Of a stretch of DNA of 64,000 nt, positions 52,529-60,994 are shown piece after piece; position 1 is the first letter of the stretch, and each line of letters starts with the position of its first letter. The translations under genes were made by a program, and so were the position numbers. The DNA lies in the NCBI RefSeq assembly GCF_001650725.1, contig NZ_LXVX01000002.1, positions 1 through 64,000 of the forward strand, in the 5' to 3' direction. Origin of the DNA: Sphingobium sp. TCM1. Its GTDB lineage: Bacteria; Pseudomonadota; Alphaproteobacteria; Sphingomonadales; Sphingomonadaceae. A model generated the notes under the pieces. That model was given only the letters and a program-made list of their open reading frames with translations, was not told the DNA's origin and did no database searches.

Positions 52529-52854
52529 TGCGCACGCCGCCCGACCAGAACCAGCCCCGCTTCGAATTCGAGCCCGACCCGAAACTGGAAGCCTTCATTG
52601 AGGCACGCGCGGCGGCCAGGGCCGAGGCGCAGGCCTTCCAATGGCGCTTCCGGCTTGTGACGATCGAGACGATGATGCTTAGCTTCCTCGTCGGCGCCGC
52701 CGGCATCGCGCTTCAGAAGCCTCCGTTCCTGATCCTGCGCGCAGCGGTGATGGTGGCCGCAGGCTGCTTTGCGAGCGGCATATTGCTTATCGGCATGACC
52801 GGCGCTGCGGGCAAGTCGGCTAAATGGCTACGCCGCTGGTGGAACAGGCGATGA
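52528..52854 (+). CDS. Small membrane protein in the transfer operon
   Basis: A 108-residue protein with a charged N-terminal helix (EARAAARAEAQAFQWRFR), two hydrophobic helices (IETMMLSFLVGAAGIALQ; AAVMVAAGCFASGILLIGM) and a basic C-terminus (AKWLRRWWNRR). TGATG junction with traC and ATGA with the next gene show it is in the operon. No named family recognised; the position matches where F plasmids have TrbI-like small membrane genes, but no clear TrbI pattern is seen. Confidence 0.65.
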   Translation: MRTPPDQNQPRFEFEPDPKLEAFIEARAAARAEAQAFQWRFRLVTIETMMLSFLVGAAGIALQKPPFLILRAAVMVAAGCFASGILLIGMTGAAGKSAKWLRRWWNRR

Positions 52855-53087
52855 AGGGCATCCTCAGCGCCGCCCCGGCAACTGGGCCGATCCGCCTGCT
52901 GGTCGGCACGCAGCTCATGCTGCTCGTCCTCACGATCCTGGTGCTCGAAACTCCAGGCGCGCTGCCGCTGCGTCTCCAGGGGCTGCTGCTCGCCGGCTTG
53001 GTGCTCGGCGCGTCGGCGCTCATCTGCGCGATTTGCGGCGACAGATCGGACGACCGCCCCTGGTGGAGGCGGCGCCATGACCGCTGA
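52851..53087 (+). CDS. Second small membrane protein in the transfer operon
   Basis: A 78-residue protein; the start at 52851 is set by an ATGA overlap with the preceding gene. It has two hydrophobic segments (LLVGTQLMLLVLTILVLE; LLLAGLVLGASALICAI) and a Trp/Arg/His-rich C-terminal tail. No known domain. It overlaps traW by 11 bp. It pairs with the previous gene in topology; they may act together in the inner membrane. Confidence 0.6.
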   Translation: MKGILSAAPATGPIRLLVGTQLMLLVLTILVLETPGALPLRLQGLLLAGLVLGASALICAICGDRSDDRPWWRRRHDR

Positions 53088-53709
53088 GCCGTGTTTTCCC
53101 GATCGCGCCCGCCACGCCCTGATCGGCGCGCTGATGCTGAGCCTTGCCTGCGGGAACCCCGCACTGGCTGCGACCTCCACGATCGGGCGAACCTGGCCGA
53201 TCGCCGAGCCCGACGCCATGGCGGAGATCGAGGCGCGCGCTGCGAGGGCACCCAGTCTTGTCTCGCGCCTTGGCCCGCGCTCGAGCTGGTCGGCGCTCCA
53301 GGCGGCGCCATTGATGCAGGCCAGGGTCGACCGCGTCCGCAGCCTCGTTCCTTTCTATACGGTGGAGGAGGATATCCGCCTGCCCGATGGCCGGTTGCTT
53401 TACCCCAAGGGCTTCACCTTCAACCCGCTCGACTATGTGTCGTTGCCCCAGCGCCTCGTTATCGTCCATCCCCGTGATCTTGGCTGGGCGCTGAAGCAGG
53501 CGCGCTTTACCGATTTCATCCTGCTTACCGCGGGCGATGCGCTCGACCTCTCCGAACGCAGCGGGCGTCCCCTTTTCATCCTGGAGGAACGGGTGAAGGA
53601 ACGGCTCGGCCTCACGGTCGCGCCGGTGATCGTCGCGCAGCAGGGCAAGAAGCTCGTCCTCACCGAATATGCGCCGCTGCGTGCAGCGGGCGGGAGCGCA
53701 CGGCCATGA
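53077..53709 (+). CDS. traW: Type-F conjugative transfer protein TraW
   Basis: A 210-residue secreted protein. Signal peptide (HALIGALMLSLACGNPALAA) is followed by TraW features: GRTWPIAEPDAMAEIEARA, DRVRSLVPFYTVEEDIRLPDGRLLYPKGFTFNPL (described in parts) and DFILLTAGDALDLSE. TraW works with TraU and TrbC in pilus extension and retraction in the periplasm. Its end overlaps traU by 4 bp. Confidence 0.9.
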   Translation: MTAEPCFPDRARHALIGALMLSLACGNPALAATSTIGRTWPIAEPDAMAEIEARAARAPSLVSRLGPRSSWSALQAAPLMQARVDRVRSLVPFYTVEEDIRLPDGRLLYPKGFTFNPLDYVSLPQRLVIVHPRDLGWALKQARFTDFILLTAGDALDLSERSGRPLFILEERVKERLGLTVAPVIVAQQGKKLVLTEYAPLRAAGGSARP

Positions 53710-54719
53710 AGCGCGGGCTTCTCGCGCGCATGACGCCGCTCACACTGGCGCTGGCCGCCGGCGGCGCCTCTGCGCCGGCCCTTGCCTCCAAATGCGAGGC
53801 CGGGACCATCTTCAACCCCATCACCAAGGTCCGCTGGAACTGCATTTTCCCGATCACCATCGGCGGCGTGCGGGTGGGGAGTTTCGACAAGCTCGACAAG
53901 GCGCTCGACGCCCAGTCCGCTTCCAAACCCTTATGCGCCTGTCGCAAGGGCGCGACCTTCTGGTTCGGCGTGAAGGTGAGCTTCTGGTCGCCTAACCGGA
54001 TGATCGACGTCGTCACCGAGCCCGGCTGCATGATGGCGCTCGGCGCCGATCTTCTGCCGACCGGCGGCCGGCTTCAGGGCAGCCAGTCTGGAATCGCCGA
54101 CGGTACCAACAGCCAGAAGCTGTTCGCGCAAATGCATTATTATATCTCGCCGGTCTGGAAGATGCTCGACATGTTCACCGACCTCCCCTGTACGCAAGAT
54201 GACGGGTTCGACGTCGCCATGATCACCGAAGTGCTGCCGACCTGGCAGTCCGGGACATTGGGCGCCATCATCCAGCCCGAGGGTATTCTCTTCGGCAATC
54301 CCGCCGCGGGTCTTGCCTGCATGGCCGACAGCGCCGCGGCCGCCGCGGGCAAGGTCATCGACCCGCTCTTCTGGTGCATGGGAAGCTGGGGCGCCACTTA
54401 TCCGGTCGCGGGCGATATTCATTTTGGTGACAGTGTGGAAGCCTGGGCCGGCCTCGCTGCGCGCGGCACCTTCATGATGGGGCGCCTTGGTGCCCTTACC
54501 ATTTCTTCAGCCGACGGCTGTTCGTTCAAGCCCCAGCCGATCTGGGCCAAGAGCCGCTACAAGCTCCAGATCATGGAGCCGGTCAAGGGCGGCAAATGCG
54601 TAAATATCGGACGTCCCGGCGCGCTCTGGTCCTCGGGCAAACATGCGCCCGGCAAGGACAACGCCCAGTTCATGTCCTTTGAAAAGGTGATCTGCTGCGC
54701 GGGGGTCTCGACCCCATGA
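53706..54719 (+). CDS. traU: Conjugal transfer protein TraU
   Basis: A 337-residue Cys-rich secreted protein. The signal peptide ends near ALAS; the mature start SKCEAGTIFNPITKVRWNCIFPITIGGVRVG is the TraU hallmark (given in parts), with CACRKG, and the family block FWCMGSWGATYPVAGDIH. At least ten Cys need disulfide formation, agreeing with DsbC in the operon. TraU is needed for efficient DNA transfer rather than the pilus itself. Overlaps traW and the next open frame by 4 bp each. Confidence 0.92.
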   Translation: MKRGLLARMTPLTLALAAGGASAPALASKCEAGTIFNPITKVRWNCIFPITIGGVRVGSFDKLDKALDAQSASKPLCACRKGATFWFGVKVSFWSPNRMIDVVTEPGCMMALGADLLPTGGRLQGSQSGIADGTNSQKLFAQMHYYISPVWKMLDMFTDLPCTQDDGFDVAMITEVLPTWQSGTLGAIIQPEGILFGNPAAGLACMADSAAAAAGKVIDPLFWCMGSWGATYPVAGDIHFGDSVEAWAGLAARGTFMMGRLGALTISSADGCSFKPQPIWAKSRYKLQIMEPVKGGKCVNIGRPGALWSSGKHAPGKDNAQFMSFEKVICCAGVSTP

Positions 54720-55090
54720 GCCAAACCCTTCCCCCCTGTCCCACAGCGGCCCGGCTTCCTGCCCGGTCTGCCCGCCAAGGCCATGTTGGCCCGGTCGGCC
54801 GCTACGTGGGCGGAGCGGCGCTGGCGCCATCCAGCGCCGCTCCAACACCCGATTCTTCCCATGCGGCTTTGGAAACGTATGGGGAGAAGGTCAGCACGGC
54901 CGGATATACCCCCGGCGAGCGAGGATACCCCCCTCTGCCTGAATCCTCGTCCGCTTTGGCCGTGCTGACCATCATTGACGGCAAGGCTGCCTTCCAATGT
55001 CTCTCCGCGCCACCCGGCGTAGTCGGGCTTTGCTCCGTGTTCCGGCTTCGCGCTGCTGGCCGCCCGCGGACCTTGGGGGAAGAGGCATGA
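54716..55090 (+). CDS. Possible small protein between traU and traN
   Basis: A 124-residue open frame without recognisable domain or signal peptide. The only positive evidence is that it begins by ATGA overlap with traU (54716-54719) and ends by ATGA overlap with traN (55087-55090), the pattern of every other junction here. Composition (Ala, Arg, Pro, Ser) resembles a noncoding frame, and it has none of the motifs of TrbC or another transfer protein. May be an intergenic artefact. Confidence 0.35.
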   Translation: MSQTLPPCPTAARLPARSARQGHVGPVGRYVGGAALAPSSAAPTPDSSHAALETYGEKVSTAGYTPGERGYPPLPESSSALAVLTIIDGKAAFQCLSAPPGVVGLCSVFRLRAAGRPRTLGEEA

Positions 55091-57018
55091 AGTGGATCCT
55101 CATCTCTTCGCTCGCGGTGCTGGCGACGCTAGAGTCGCAATCGGCCTTCGCGCAGGACATGGACGCGAGGGCCCGGGCAGCGGCCGCCGCCTCGCGCGCC
55201 AAATCCGGCGACAGCGATGCGATCAGCAACAATTATCTGACGCCGGGCCTCGCCAACCAGCCGGTCAGCACGGTCGACAATCGCCGCAGCTTCACGCCCA
55301 GCATTGCCTGCCAGCAAAGTGCCACCATGCTCGAAATGCTCGTCCAGCCGGGCACCACCGGCGACATCACCCATCTCTCCATTTCCCGCGACAAGGATCT
55401 CGATGGCGCGTTCGACCAGGTCCTGACCCTCCCGGTCCCGGTGTCGGGAATCTGCGCAAACGGCGTCATCTCCTGTTCTAGCGGAAGCTGGAACCAGTGC
55501 CAGAGCTTCAAATGGGATGTCGGCGGCACCGGCGATTTGAGGCTCAGCCAGGTCGATCTGCCGGACCTTGCCGGCTGCTATTGCGTCAATGCCAGCTGCG
55601 GCGCGAACCTGGTCGCGGGCAATCTCCCCTCGGTGCTGAAGGATCTGGGTGGCGGGGTCATCGGGGCGCTGACGACCGCCGATCCCCGGATCGCGGTGGC
55701 GCAGGCCAGTATCGACGGCCCGGTCATCCGCTATGTCGGCGCGCAGACGACCGCCTGCTCGTCCTCGCCTGCGGTGTCCGCGACGAGCTATCGCGCCAAC
55801 CCGACCGCGATCAGCGGCGACGCCTATGCCGCCTCGCAGGCCAGTTCGGTCTTCACCGCGCTGGCGGCCTCACCGGCGGGGAATGGCAAGGCGGAGGAAA
55901 CGCGGTCCTGCACGATCGAGCGCGAGATTGCGGTCAAGGCCTGGGACTTTTCCGATATCGTCTCCGCCAGCGGGTCCATCACCTCGACCAGCAGCTGCGG
56001 CACGGGATGCCTGCGTTTCCAGATCCGCGGGGCGGGAAGCTGCGGCAGCAATCCACCCATCTATACCGTCTCCTTCAATCCGTTGCTGCCCAGCCGGATC
56101 GTTTCGGCGCGGATCATCGAGATGGGCGCGGACGACTGGGTTCAGGGGCGGATCAACGGGCAGGTCGTGGGGTCTGCGGGCAAGCGGCCCTGGCTTGGCG
56201 ACGCTTTGCCCTCGGGCGACTGCCGGATCGGCGACGATCCCTGGTATAACCGCACGCCCATCGATTTTACCGACAGGCTCAGGTCCGGCAAGACGTCGGT
56301 CAGCGCGCGCGTGCGCGGCGGGGGTGGCGGTAATTGGGGCTACGCCACCGTCGAGATCCAGGTCGACACGAGCTGTGAGGTAAGTGAGCGGCTGGTTGAC
56401 CTGTGCGCCGGCTATGCGGGTGATCCCGCCTGCCGCCTGACGCAGGAAGATGTGGACGGCGTCGAGACGGTCAGAAACGGCGTCGTCACGGGCTTCAAAT
56501 CCCTACCCCTGACCCGCCTGTTCGGCACGGGGAGCTGCACTTTTCAATATAGCCGCGACTTCTTCCTGCGCACGCGCCGCTATGCCTGCGTGGCCGATAC
56601 GTCGGGAACAGCGCAGCCCAATCTTGCCCGCGCAACCTACATCATCGACCATTCGACCGAGACGTTGCTCGCCGACCAGACTCGCGCCAGCGATGGCTCG
56701 CTCGTCCAGTCGACCCGCGCCTTCGCCCTCCCCGATCGTCCGGCGGTCGGGGCGTGCGAATCCATCTGCAAAACCCGCGCACCCAGCGCCAATAGCGGCG
56801 TTGCGCCCGCTGGCGCCGTGGCGGAAAAGCAGAATGTGCCCGTAGGCTGGGACAGCTTCTTTCATATCTGCTCGGCCGACAATGTCTGCCCGCTGGGCGC
56901 TGGCGAGGAGATCGTCTCACCCTGCGGCTGCCTCGATGATTTCCCAGAAGCGGTGGTCATGATGCAGACGGTCCGGCTCGCAGGCTCGGACCTGGCCTGC
57001 ACGGCGGTGGCGCGATGA
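55087..57018 (+). CDS. TraN-like large Cys-rich secreted protein
   Basis: A 643-residue protein with its own signal peptide (MKWILISSLAVLATLESQSAFAQ); start at 55087 rather than 54997 because of the signal and overlap. About thirty Cys are spread along it, with CSSGSWNQCQSFKWD, LAGCYCVNASCG, SCTIEREIAVKAWDFS and GDCRIGDDPWYNR. These resemble the central region of TraN mating-pair adhesins and TraN-like proteins of large transfer systems. The C-terminal chaperone-like domain of TraN is not in this gene but in the next (ATGA overlap). It probably works at the outer surface in mating-pair stabilisation. Confidence 0.75.
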   Translation: MKWILISSLAVLATLESQSAFAQDMDARARAAAAASRAKSGDSDAISNNYLTPGLANQPVSTVDNRRSFTPSIACQQSATMLEMLVQPGTTGDITHLSISRDKDLDGAFDQVLTLPVPVSGICANGVISCSSGSWNQCQSFKWDVGGTGDLRLSQVDLPDLAGCYCVNASCGANLVAGNLPSVLKDLGGGVIGALTTADPRIAVAQASIDGPVIRYVGAQTTACSSSPAVSATSYRANPTAISGDAYAASQASSVFTALAASPAGNGKAEETRSCTIEREIAVKAWDFSDIVSASGSITSTSSCGTGCLRFQIRGAGSCGSNPPIYTVSFNPLLPSRIVSARIIEMGADDWVQGRINGQVVGSAGKRPWLGDALPSGDCRIGDDPWYNRTPIDFTDRLRSGKTSVSARVRGGGGGNWGYATVEIQVDTSCEVSERLVDLCAGYAGDPACRLTQEDVDGVETVRNGVVTGFKSLPLTRLFGTGSCTFQYSRDFFLRTRRYACVADTSGTAQPNLARATYIIDHSTETLLADQTRASDGSLVQSTRAFALPDRPAVGACESICKTRAPSANSGVAPAGAVAEKQNVPVGWDSFFHICSADNVCPLGAGEEIVSPCGCLDDFPEAVVMMQTVRLAGSDLACTAVAR

Positions 57019-58106
57019 TCCGCCGGCTTGCCCTCGCACTCGCGCTCACCAGCGCCCTGCTTCCGGTCACGATGGTCCCGCAGGCTCATGCCGCGCAGAT
57101 CTGCGCCGCCGACCTCAACGGCAATGGCGATGCAGGAGATGAAGGTGAGATGGCGCAGTGCCTTCCAACCACGGATGGCGGCACGCTCTGTCCCATCGGC
57201 CAGGTCGATTGCGTAGCCAACGCGCAAGGCGGATATTCCTGTCCGCTCGGGGCTGCTTTTGCCTGCAAGACGCCGACAGTTGGTGGCGTGCCAGCCTGCT
57301 CGCCCCATAGCTGCATCGACACATCCGCCACGCCGATCGAAAATGAGGAAGTTGTCGACGATCCCGGCGCGACGGGTGACGGCCCGGTCGATGCCGACGG
57401 CAATTGCCTGGGAACGATCGAGATATTCGGCGGACGGGCGCTGCGCTGCCGGCCGCCCGGCGCCAGCGTCACCTTCCAGAATTGCTGCAAGGACAAGGGC
57501 AAGATTGTCAAGGACGGGATGGGTGGTTCGCTCAGTTCCATCACCACCAAAATCGCGATCGCCAAGGGCGTCTTCACCGGCATGAAAGCGGCCTATACCG
57601 CGTTCAAGGCAGGAGCGACCGCGAGCGAGGCGGCCTCGGCGGGCGCCCATGCGATCATCGTCGGCATCGATCCGACCTCGATCGCGATCAGCCTGGCCAT
57701 CAATTACATGATCGAGGCGCTGCTCCAGGGCTGCGACCAACAGGATATGGAAACCGGCATGCTGCGCGGCTCGGGTATGTGCCATGAGGTCGGCACCTAT
57801 TGCTCGTCCAGGATCCTGGGCATCTGCATCCAGAAGGCGCGGGGCCATTGCTGCTTCAACACCAAGCTCGGCCGCATCATCCAGGAACAGGGTCGGCCGC
57901 AACTCGCCGCGTTCAACAGCCTTGGCTGGGGCACGCCCGAACATCCCTATTGCCGCGGCTTTTCCGCTGAAGAATTCCAGGCGCTCGATTTCAGCCGGAT
58001 GGTTCTCAGCGAATATTATTCCGACATCGAGGCCCGCGCCCAATCCGACATCCAGATCGACATGAAGGAGAAGATCGATGCGACGCTCAGCATCATCCAT
58101 CCCTGA
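57015..58106 (+). CDS. traN: TraN mating-pair stabilisation protein, C-terminal type
   Basis: A 363-residue secreted protein with a signal peptide (MIRRLALALALTSALLPV...). It has the TraN C-terminal domain: FQNCCKDKGK, MCHEVGTYCSSRI, GICIQKARGHCCFNTKLGRIIQEQGRPQL and GTPEHPYCRGFSAEEFQALDFSRM (in parts). In F, TraN is a single ~600-residue protein; here this domain is on a separate, self-secreted protein, coupled to the upstream Cys-rich gene by ATGA. The 3' end overlaps trbC by 29 bp. Confidence 0.85.
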   Translation: MIRRLALALALTSALLPVTMVPQAHAAQICAADLNGNGDAGDEGEMAQCLPTTDGGTLCPIGQVDCVANAQGGYSCPLGAAFACKTPTVGGVPACSPHSCIDTSATPIENEEVVDDPGATGDGPVDADGNCLGTIEIFGGRALRCRPPGASVTFQNCCKDKGKIVKDGMGGSLSSITTKIAIAKGVFTGMKAAYTAFKAGATASEAASAGAHAIIVGIDPTSIAISLAINYMIEALLQGCDQQDMETGMLRGSGMCHEVGTYCSSRILGICIQKARGHCCFNTKLGRIIQEQGRPQLAAFNSLGWGTPEHPYCRGFSAEEFQALDFSRMVLSEYYSDIEARAQSDIQIDMKEKIDATLSIIHP

Positions 58107-58926
58107 CCTTTTGCTGCACGCCGGCGCCATGGTCGCGCTCTGCGCCGCCGCCCCCGCGTTCGCGCAAGCCGGTCAGACCGTGGGAGAGCCCCAGCCGACC
58201 GGACCAGACAAGCCCGCCCCAGGCAAGCCCGCTATATCTGGCCCGAGCGGCATCCCCGAACCATCGCAGGCAATGCGCCGCCGGGCATTCGAGGCGATGC
58301 GACAGAAGGGGCGCTTTCCCGACATCGAAAAGCAGGCGCGCAAGGACCGGGAGGATGCCGCGCAGCGCCTGACTGCCGAGCATGATGCCGTGCAAAAGCG
58401 CCTTTACGAGGCTCTGGGGCTTGCCGCGCCAATCGAGGCGGAGAAACCGAAGGATGGACGGGCTGTGGCTTCGGCAAAGAGCTGGGTGCCGATGCTGTTC
58501 GCCTCCTCCTCGATGCCGCTCCAGGCCCTGCGTAATTACGCCGCACAGCTTGAGACCGTGGGTGGGGTCATCGCCTTTCGCGGCGTTCCCGGGGGCATGA
58601 GCAAAGTCGGCCCGATGGCGAAATTGACGGCGCAGATCCTGCGCGTCGATCCGGGCTGCGAGGGGCCGGCCTGCACGATGCGCAATGTCCAGCTTATCGT
58701 CGACCCGGTCCTCTTCCGCCAGCATGGCGTCGCCCAGGTACCCGCCTTCGCCTTGGTGCCGGGCGATCCAACCCTCCCTTATTGTGAGCGCGACGAAGAG
58801 GTTGTGCCCCGCGCCAGCCATATCGTCTTTGGCGATGCCGCGCTCTCCGGACTGATGGACGAATATGCCCGCCTTGGCGGCAAGGAGGAGGTAAGCGATG
58901 CTGCGTCTCACCTGTCTCGCCGCTAA
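58078..58926 (+). CDS. trbC: Type-F pilin assembly protein TrbC
   Basis: A 282-residue secreted protein. Signal peptide near 1-30, then a Pro-rich and helical region (RRRAFEAMRQKGRFPDIEKQ), then the TrbC domain with PMLFASSSMPLQALRNYAAQLE and GGVIAFRGVPGGMSK, and a C-terminal part with NVQLIVDPVLFRQHGVAQVPAFAL, of the thioredoxin-like fold without CxxC. TrbC acts with TraW in pilus dynamics. It overlaps the previous gene by 29 bp and the following peptidase by 29 bp. Confidence 0.87.
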   Translation: MRRSASSIPDLLLHAGAMVALCAAAPAFAQAGQTVGEPQPTGPDKPAPGKPAISGPSGIPEPSQAMRRRAFEAMRQKGRFPDIEKQARKDREDAAQRLTAEHDAVQKRLYEALGLAAPIEAEKPKDGRAVASAKSWVPMLFASSSMPLQALRNYAAQLETVGGVIAFRGVPGGMSKVGPMAKLTAQILRVDPGCEGPACTMRNVQLIVDPVLFRQHGVAQVPAFALVPGDPTLPYCERDEEVVPRASHIVFGDAALSGLMDEYARLGGKEEVSDAASHLSRR

Positions 58927-59497
58927 TCGGCTTTGGTTGGGGCTCAAGACCCTTCCCGCGCAGGCGGCGCTCGCACTGGGCGGCGGGGTCGGCAGCCAGC
59001 CTGCCGACAACAGGCGCCTGGCCCTGAACCTCGCGGTCATCCTGCCCCTCGCGACCCTCACCTGGCTTGGATTGCCGGGCATCATCCTGGTCATGAGCCC
59101 CTCGATCGATGCCTGGGTCGTGCGGCGCGCGCCAGGTCCGATACACAAGGGCGATCTCGTTGAGTTCATGCTCTCCCATCCGGTCGCGGGACCAAAACCG
59201 GTGAGCGTCACCAAGAGGGCGCTCTGCCTGCCCGGGGAACGCCTCCGCGAGATCGAACGGCTTTCGGTCGATGGCCGCGAGGGCACCCGCAGCTGGTATT
59301 ATTGCGGCCGCACCTTCCTGGGCGCGAGCCGGCCCTTCGGGCACGATGGTCGACCGCTTCCTCATCTGCGCTGGGGGGATCGGCCGGTCCCCGTCGGCTA
59401 TGTCTATGTCGGCTCCGATCATGCCGGGGGCTTTGACAGCCGCTATTTCGGACCGGTTCGGCTCGATCGCCTCACCCGTATGGAGCGCATCCTGTGA
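58898..59497 (+). CDS. TraF-type S26 signal peptidase of the transfer system
   Basis: A 199-residue membrane-bound serine peptidase. One helix (NLAVILPLATLTWLGLPGIIL) precedes the catalytic Ser in MSPSID and the Lys in SVTKRALCLPG; box E G-S-D-H-A-G-G-F-D-S-R-Y-F-G-P-V is complete near the C-terminus. This subgroup (S26C) cleaves or cyclises pilins in conjugation systems. Named TraF in RP4-like systems, not to be confused with the F-type TraF downstream. The GTG of the next gene overlaps the stop. Confidence 0.87.
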   Translation: MLRLTCLAANRLWLGLKTLPAQAALALGGGVGSQPADNRRLALNLAVILPLATLTWLGLPGIILVMSPSIDAWVVRRAPGPIHKGDLVEFMLSHPVAGPKPVSVTKRALCLPGERLREIERLSVDGREGTRSWYYCGRTFLGASRPFGHDGRPLPHLRWGDRPVPVGYVYVGSDHAGGFDSRYFGPVRLDRLTRMERIL

Positions 59498-60342
59498 GGC
59501 GCGCGCTCGCCCTGCTGGCCGTGGCTGGCCTGCTGCTCCCGGCGACGGCCGACGCGGAGGATACGATCCGCCAGGGCTATTGGTGGTATCGCGCCAAGCC
59601 CGATCCTGGCGAGACGCCGGCCGACGAAGTACCGGCAGCGCCGCTGATCCCACCGATGGCGGAACTCGCCCGATGGAGCCCGCCCCGGATCGCCAAACTG
59701 ATCGCCGACCAGCGCGATTATGCCGCGACGGTTCTCACCGTCGAAGCCGTATCCGATTTCTGGCGGCTGGAGGATTTTGCGCGGCGCAAGGCCCGCGCCT
59801 TTGCCGGCGTCACCCAGCTGGCGATGCTCGCCCATCCTGAACTGAGCGCTAAGTCGGCCAATCCGATGATCGGCGATGCGCGCGATGCGCTGGGGGCAGA
59901 GAAGGATGCGGTGCGCCGCGCCTATCTGCGCTCCCGCGGTTCTGAATTTGCGCTCGTCATGTTCTCGCGCACATCCTGCGGCTATTGCCGGGTGCAATGG
60001 CCGATCCTTCAGCGTTTCCAGGAGGAAACCGGCTGGCAGATCATCCGCGAGGACCTTGACCGGCGGCCCGAACTTGGCGCCCGCTTCGGCGTGGAGGTGA
60101 CGCCAACCACTATGGTCATCCGCCGTAATTCCGCGCAGCGCATGGTCATCGCCAATGGCGTCGAGGCGTTTCCTACGCTCATCCAGACCGCCTATCAGGC
60201 AGTGAAGCTCCTCTCGGGCGACATCAGGCCCGAACAGTTCCTGACCGGTGCCGGTGAGGAGAATGGCTTTTTCGACGCGCTCGCTAATGGTCCGGTAGCC
60301 GCCGCCGATCCGATGGCAAATCCAGTTGGTGTCCGCCCATGA
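59494..60342 (+). CDS. traF: F-type conjugal transfer protein TraF (thioredoxin-like)
   Basis: A 282-residue periplasmic protein, GTG start at 59494 (GTGA overlap). A signal peptide (about 1-22) and the TraF N-terminal block GYWWYRAKPDP are followed by a thioredoxin fold with active CGYC in FSRTSCGYCRVQWPIL and VEVTPTTMVIRR as cis-Pro loop. F TraF lacks CxxC in some systems; here it is intact, suggesting redox activity toward TraU, TraN and TraH. Stop overlaps the next gene by 4 bp. Confidence 0.88.
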   Translation: MRRALALLAVAGLLLPATADAEDTIRQGYWWYRAKPDPGETPADEVPAAPLIPPMAELARWSPPRIAKLIADQRDYAATVLTVEAVSDFWRLEDFARRKARAFAGVTQLAMLAHPELSAKSANPMIGDARDALGAEKDAVRRAYLRSRGSEFALVMFSRTSCGYCRVQWPILQRFQEETGWQIIREDLDRRPELGARFGVEVTPTTMVIRRNSAQRMVIANGVEAFPTLIQTAYQAVKLLSGDIRPEQFLTGAGEENGFFDALANGPVAAADPMANPVGVRP

Positions 60343-60941
60343 GAGCCCTCCATTTCGGTGCATCAATCTCGCTGCTGGGCTTGTTGCCGCTGTCGGCCCA
60401 TGCGCAGGAGCAACGACGCGCGCCTGACCGTGTCGCGGCAGCCCGCGCCGCGATCCATCCGGTTTCCAGTGACCGCGAAATGCAGGGCTGGCTCGCTCGC
60501 GTTCCACGCACCGTCGATTATCCGCCGGATTTCGAGGCGGCTTTGAAGGGCCAGGGCTCCGCATTCGTCATCGAGATGAGCACGGCGCCTGGTTGCCTGC
60601 CCTGTGGTGATCTCTGGACCAAGCTGCTCGCCCTCAAAACGCGCTATGGCCTCGCGGTCCGCCCGATCGGCAGGGAGGAGGCCATGCTCCGCTCGGGACG
60701 GCTTGGCCTTCCCTGGATCGGCCATCCGGTCGCCTGGCTCCGCCCGGTCTCCGACGAGGTCCGCATCCTGCCAATCGCGATTGGAACGGATCATTCGGCC
60801 AATCTCGCCCGCAACATCTATCTCGGTCTCAAGATGCAGACCGGCGTGCGAGCCGCGGTCGGCGTGCGCGCCATGGCGAAGTTTACCGGCATCGTCGGCG
60901 CCCCGGCGCTCTCTCCCATCACCCGCAGAGCGAAGGACTGA
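60339..60941 (+). CDS. Secreted thioredoxin-like protein of the transfer system (TrbB-like)
   Basis: A 200-residue secreted protein (signal ends near AHA). A thioredoxin-like motif CLPC occurs in FVIEMSTAPGCLPCGDLW (residue about 88). The following part is basic and includes a C-terminal GVRAMAKFTGIVGAP. It is placed where F plasmids have TrbB, a disulfide isomerase, and TrbB-like assignment is by fold, not by clear homology. It is the third thiol-disulfide protein in the operon. Overlaps traF by 4 bp. Confidence 0.7.
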   Translation: MRALHFGASISLLGLLPLSAHAQEQRRAPDRVAAARAAIHPVSSDREMQGWLARVPRTVDYPPDFEAALKGQGSAFVIEMSTAPGCLPCGDLWTKLLALKTRYGLAVRPIGREEAMLRSGRLGLPWIGHPVAWLRPVSDEVRILPIAIGTDHSANLARNIYLGLKMQTGVRAAVGVRAMAKFTGIVGAPALSPITRRAKD

Positions 60942-60994
60942 GCAATGGCGGGCTCGGATCTTCCCTCAACAGCCTCACCTGTCTGGAGTCCGCC

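Noticed and set aside
56862..58130. - strand open frame of 422 codons opposite the TraN C-terminal gene
   Set aside because: TraN motifs on + are clear; the reverse frame shows no domain.
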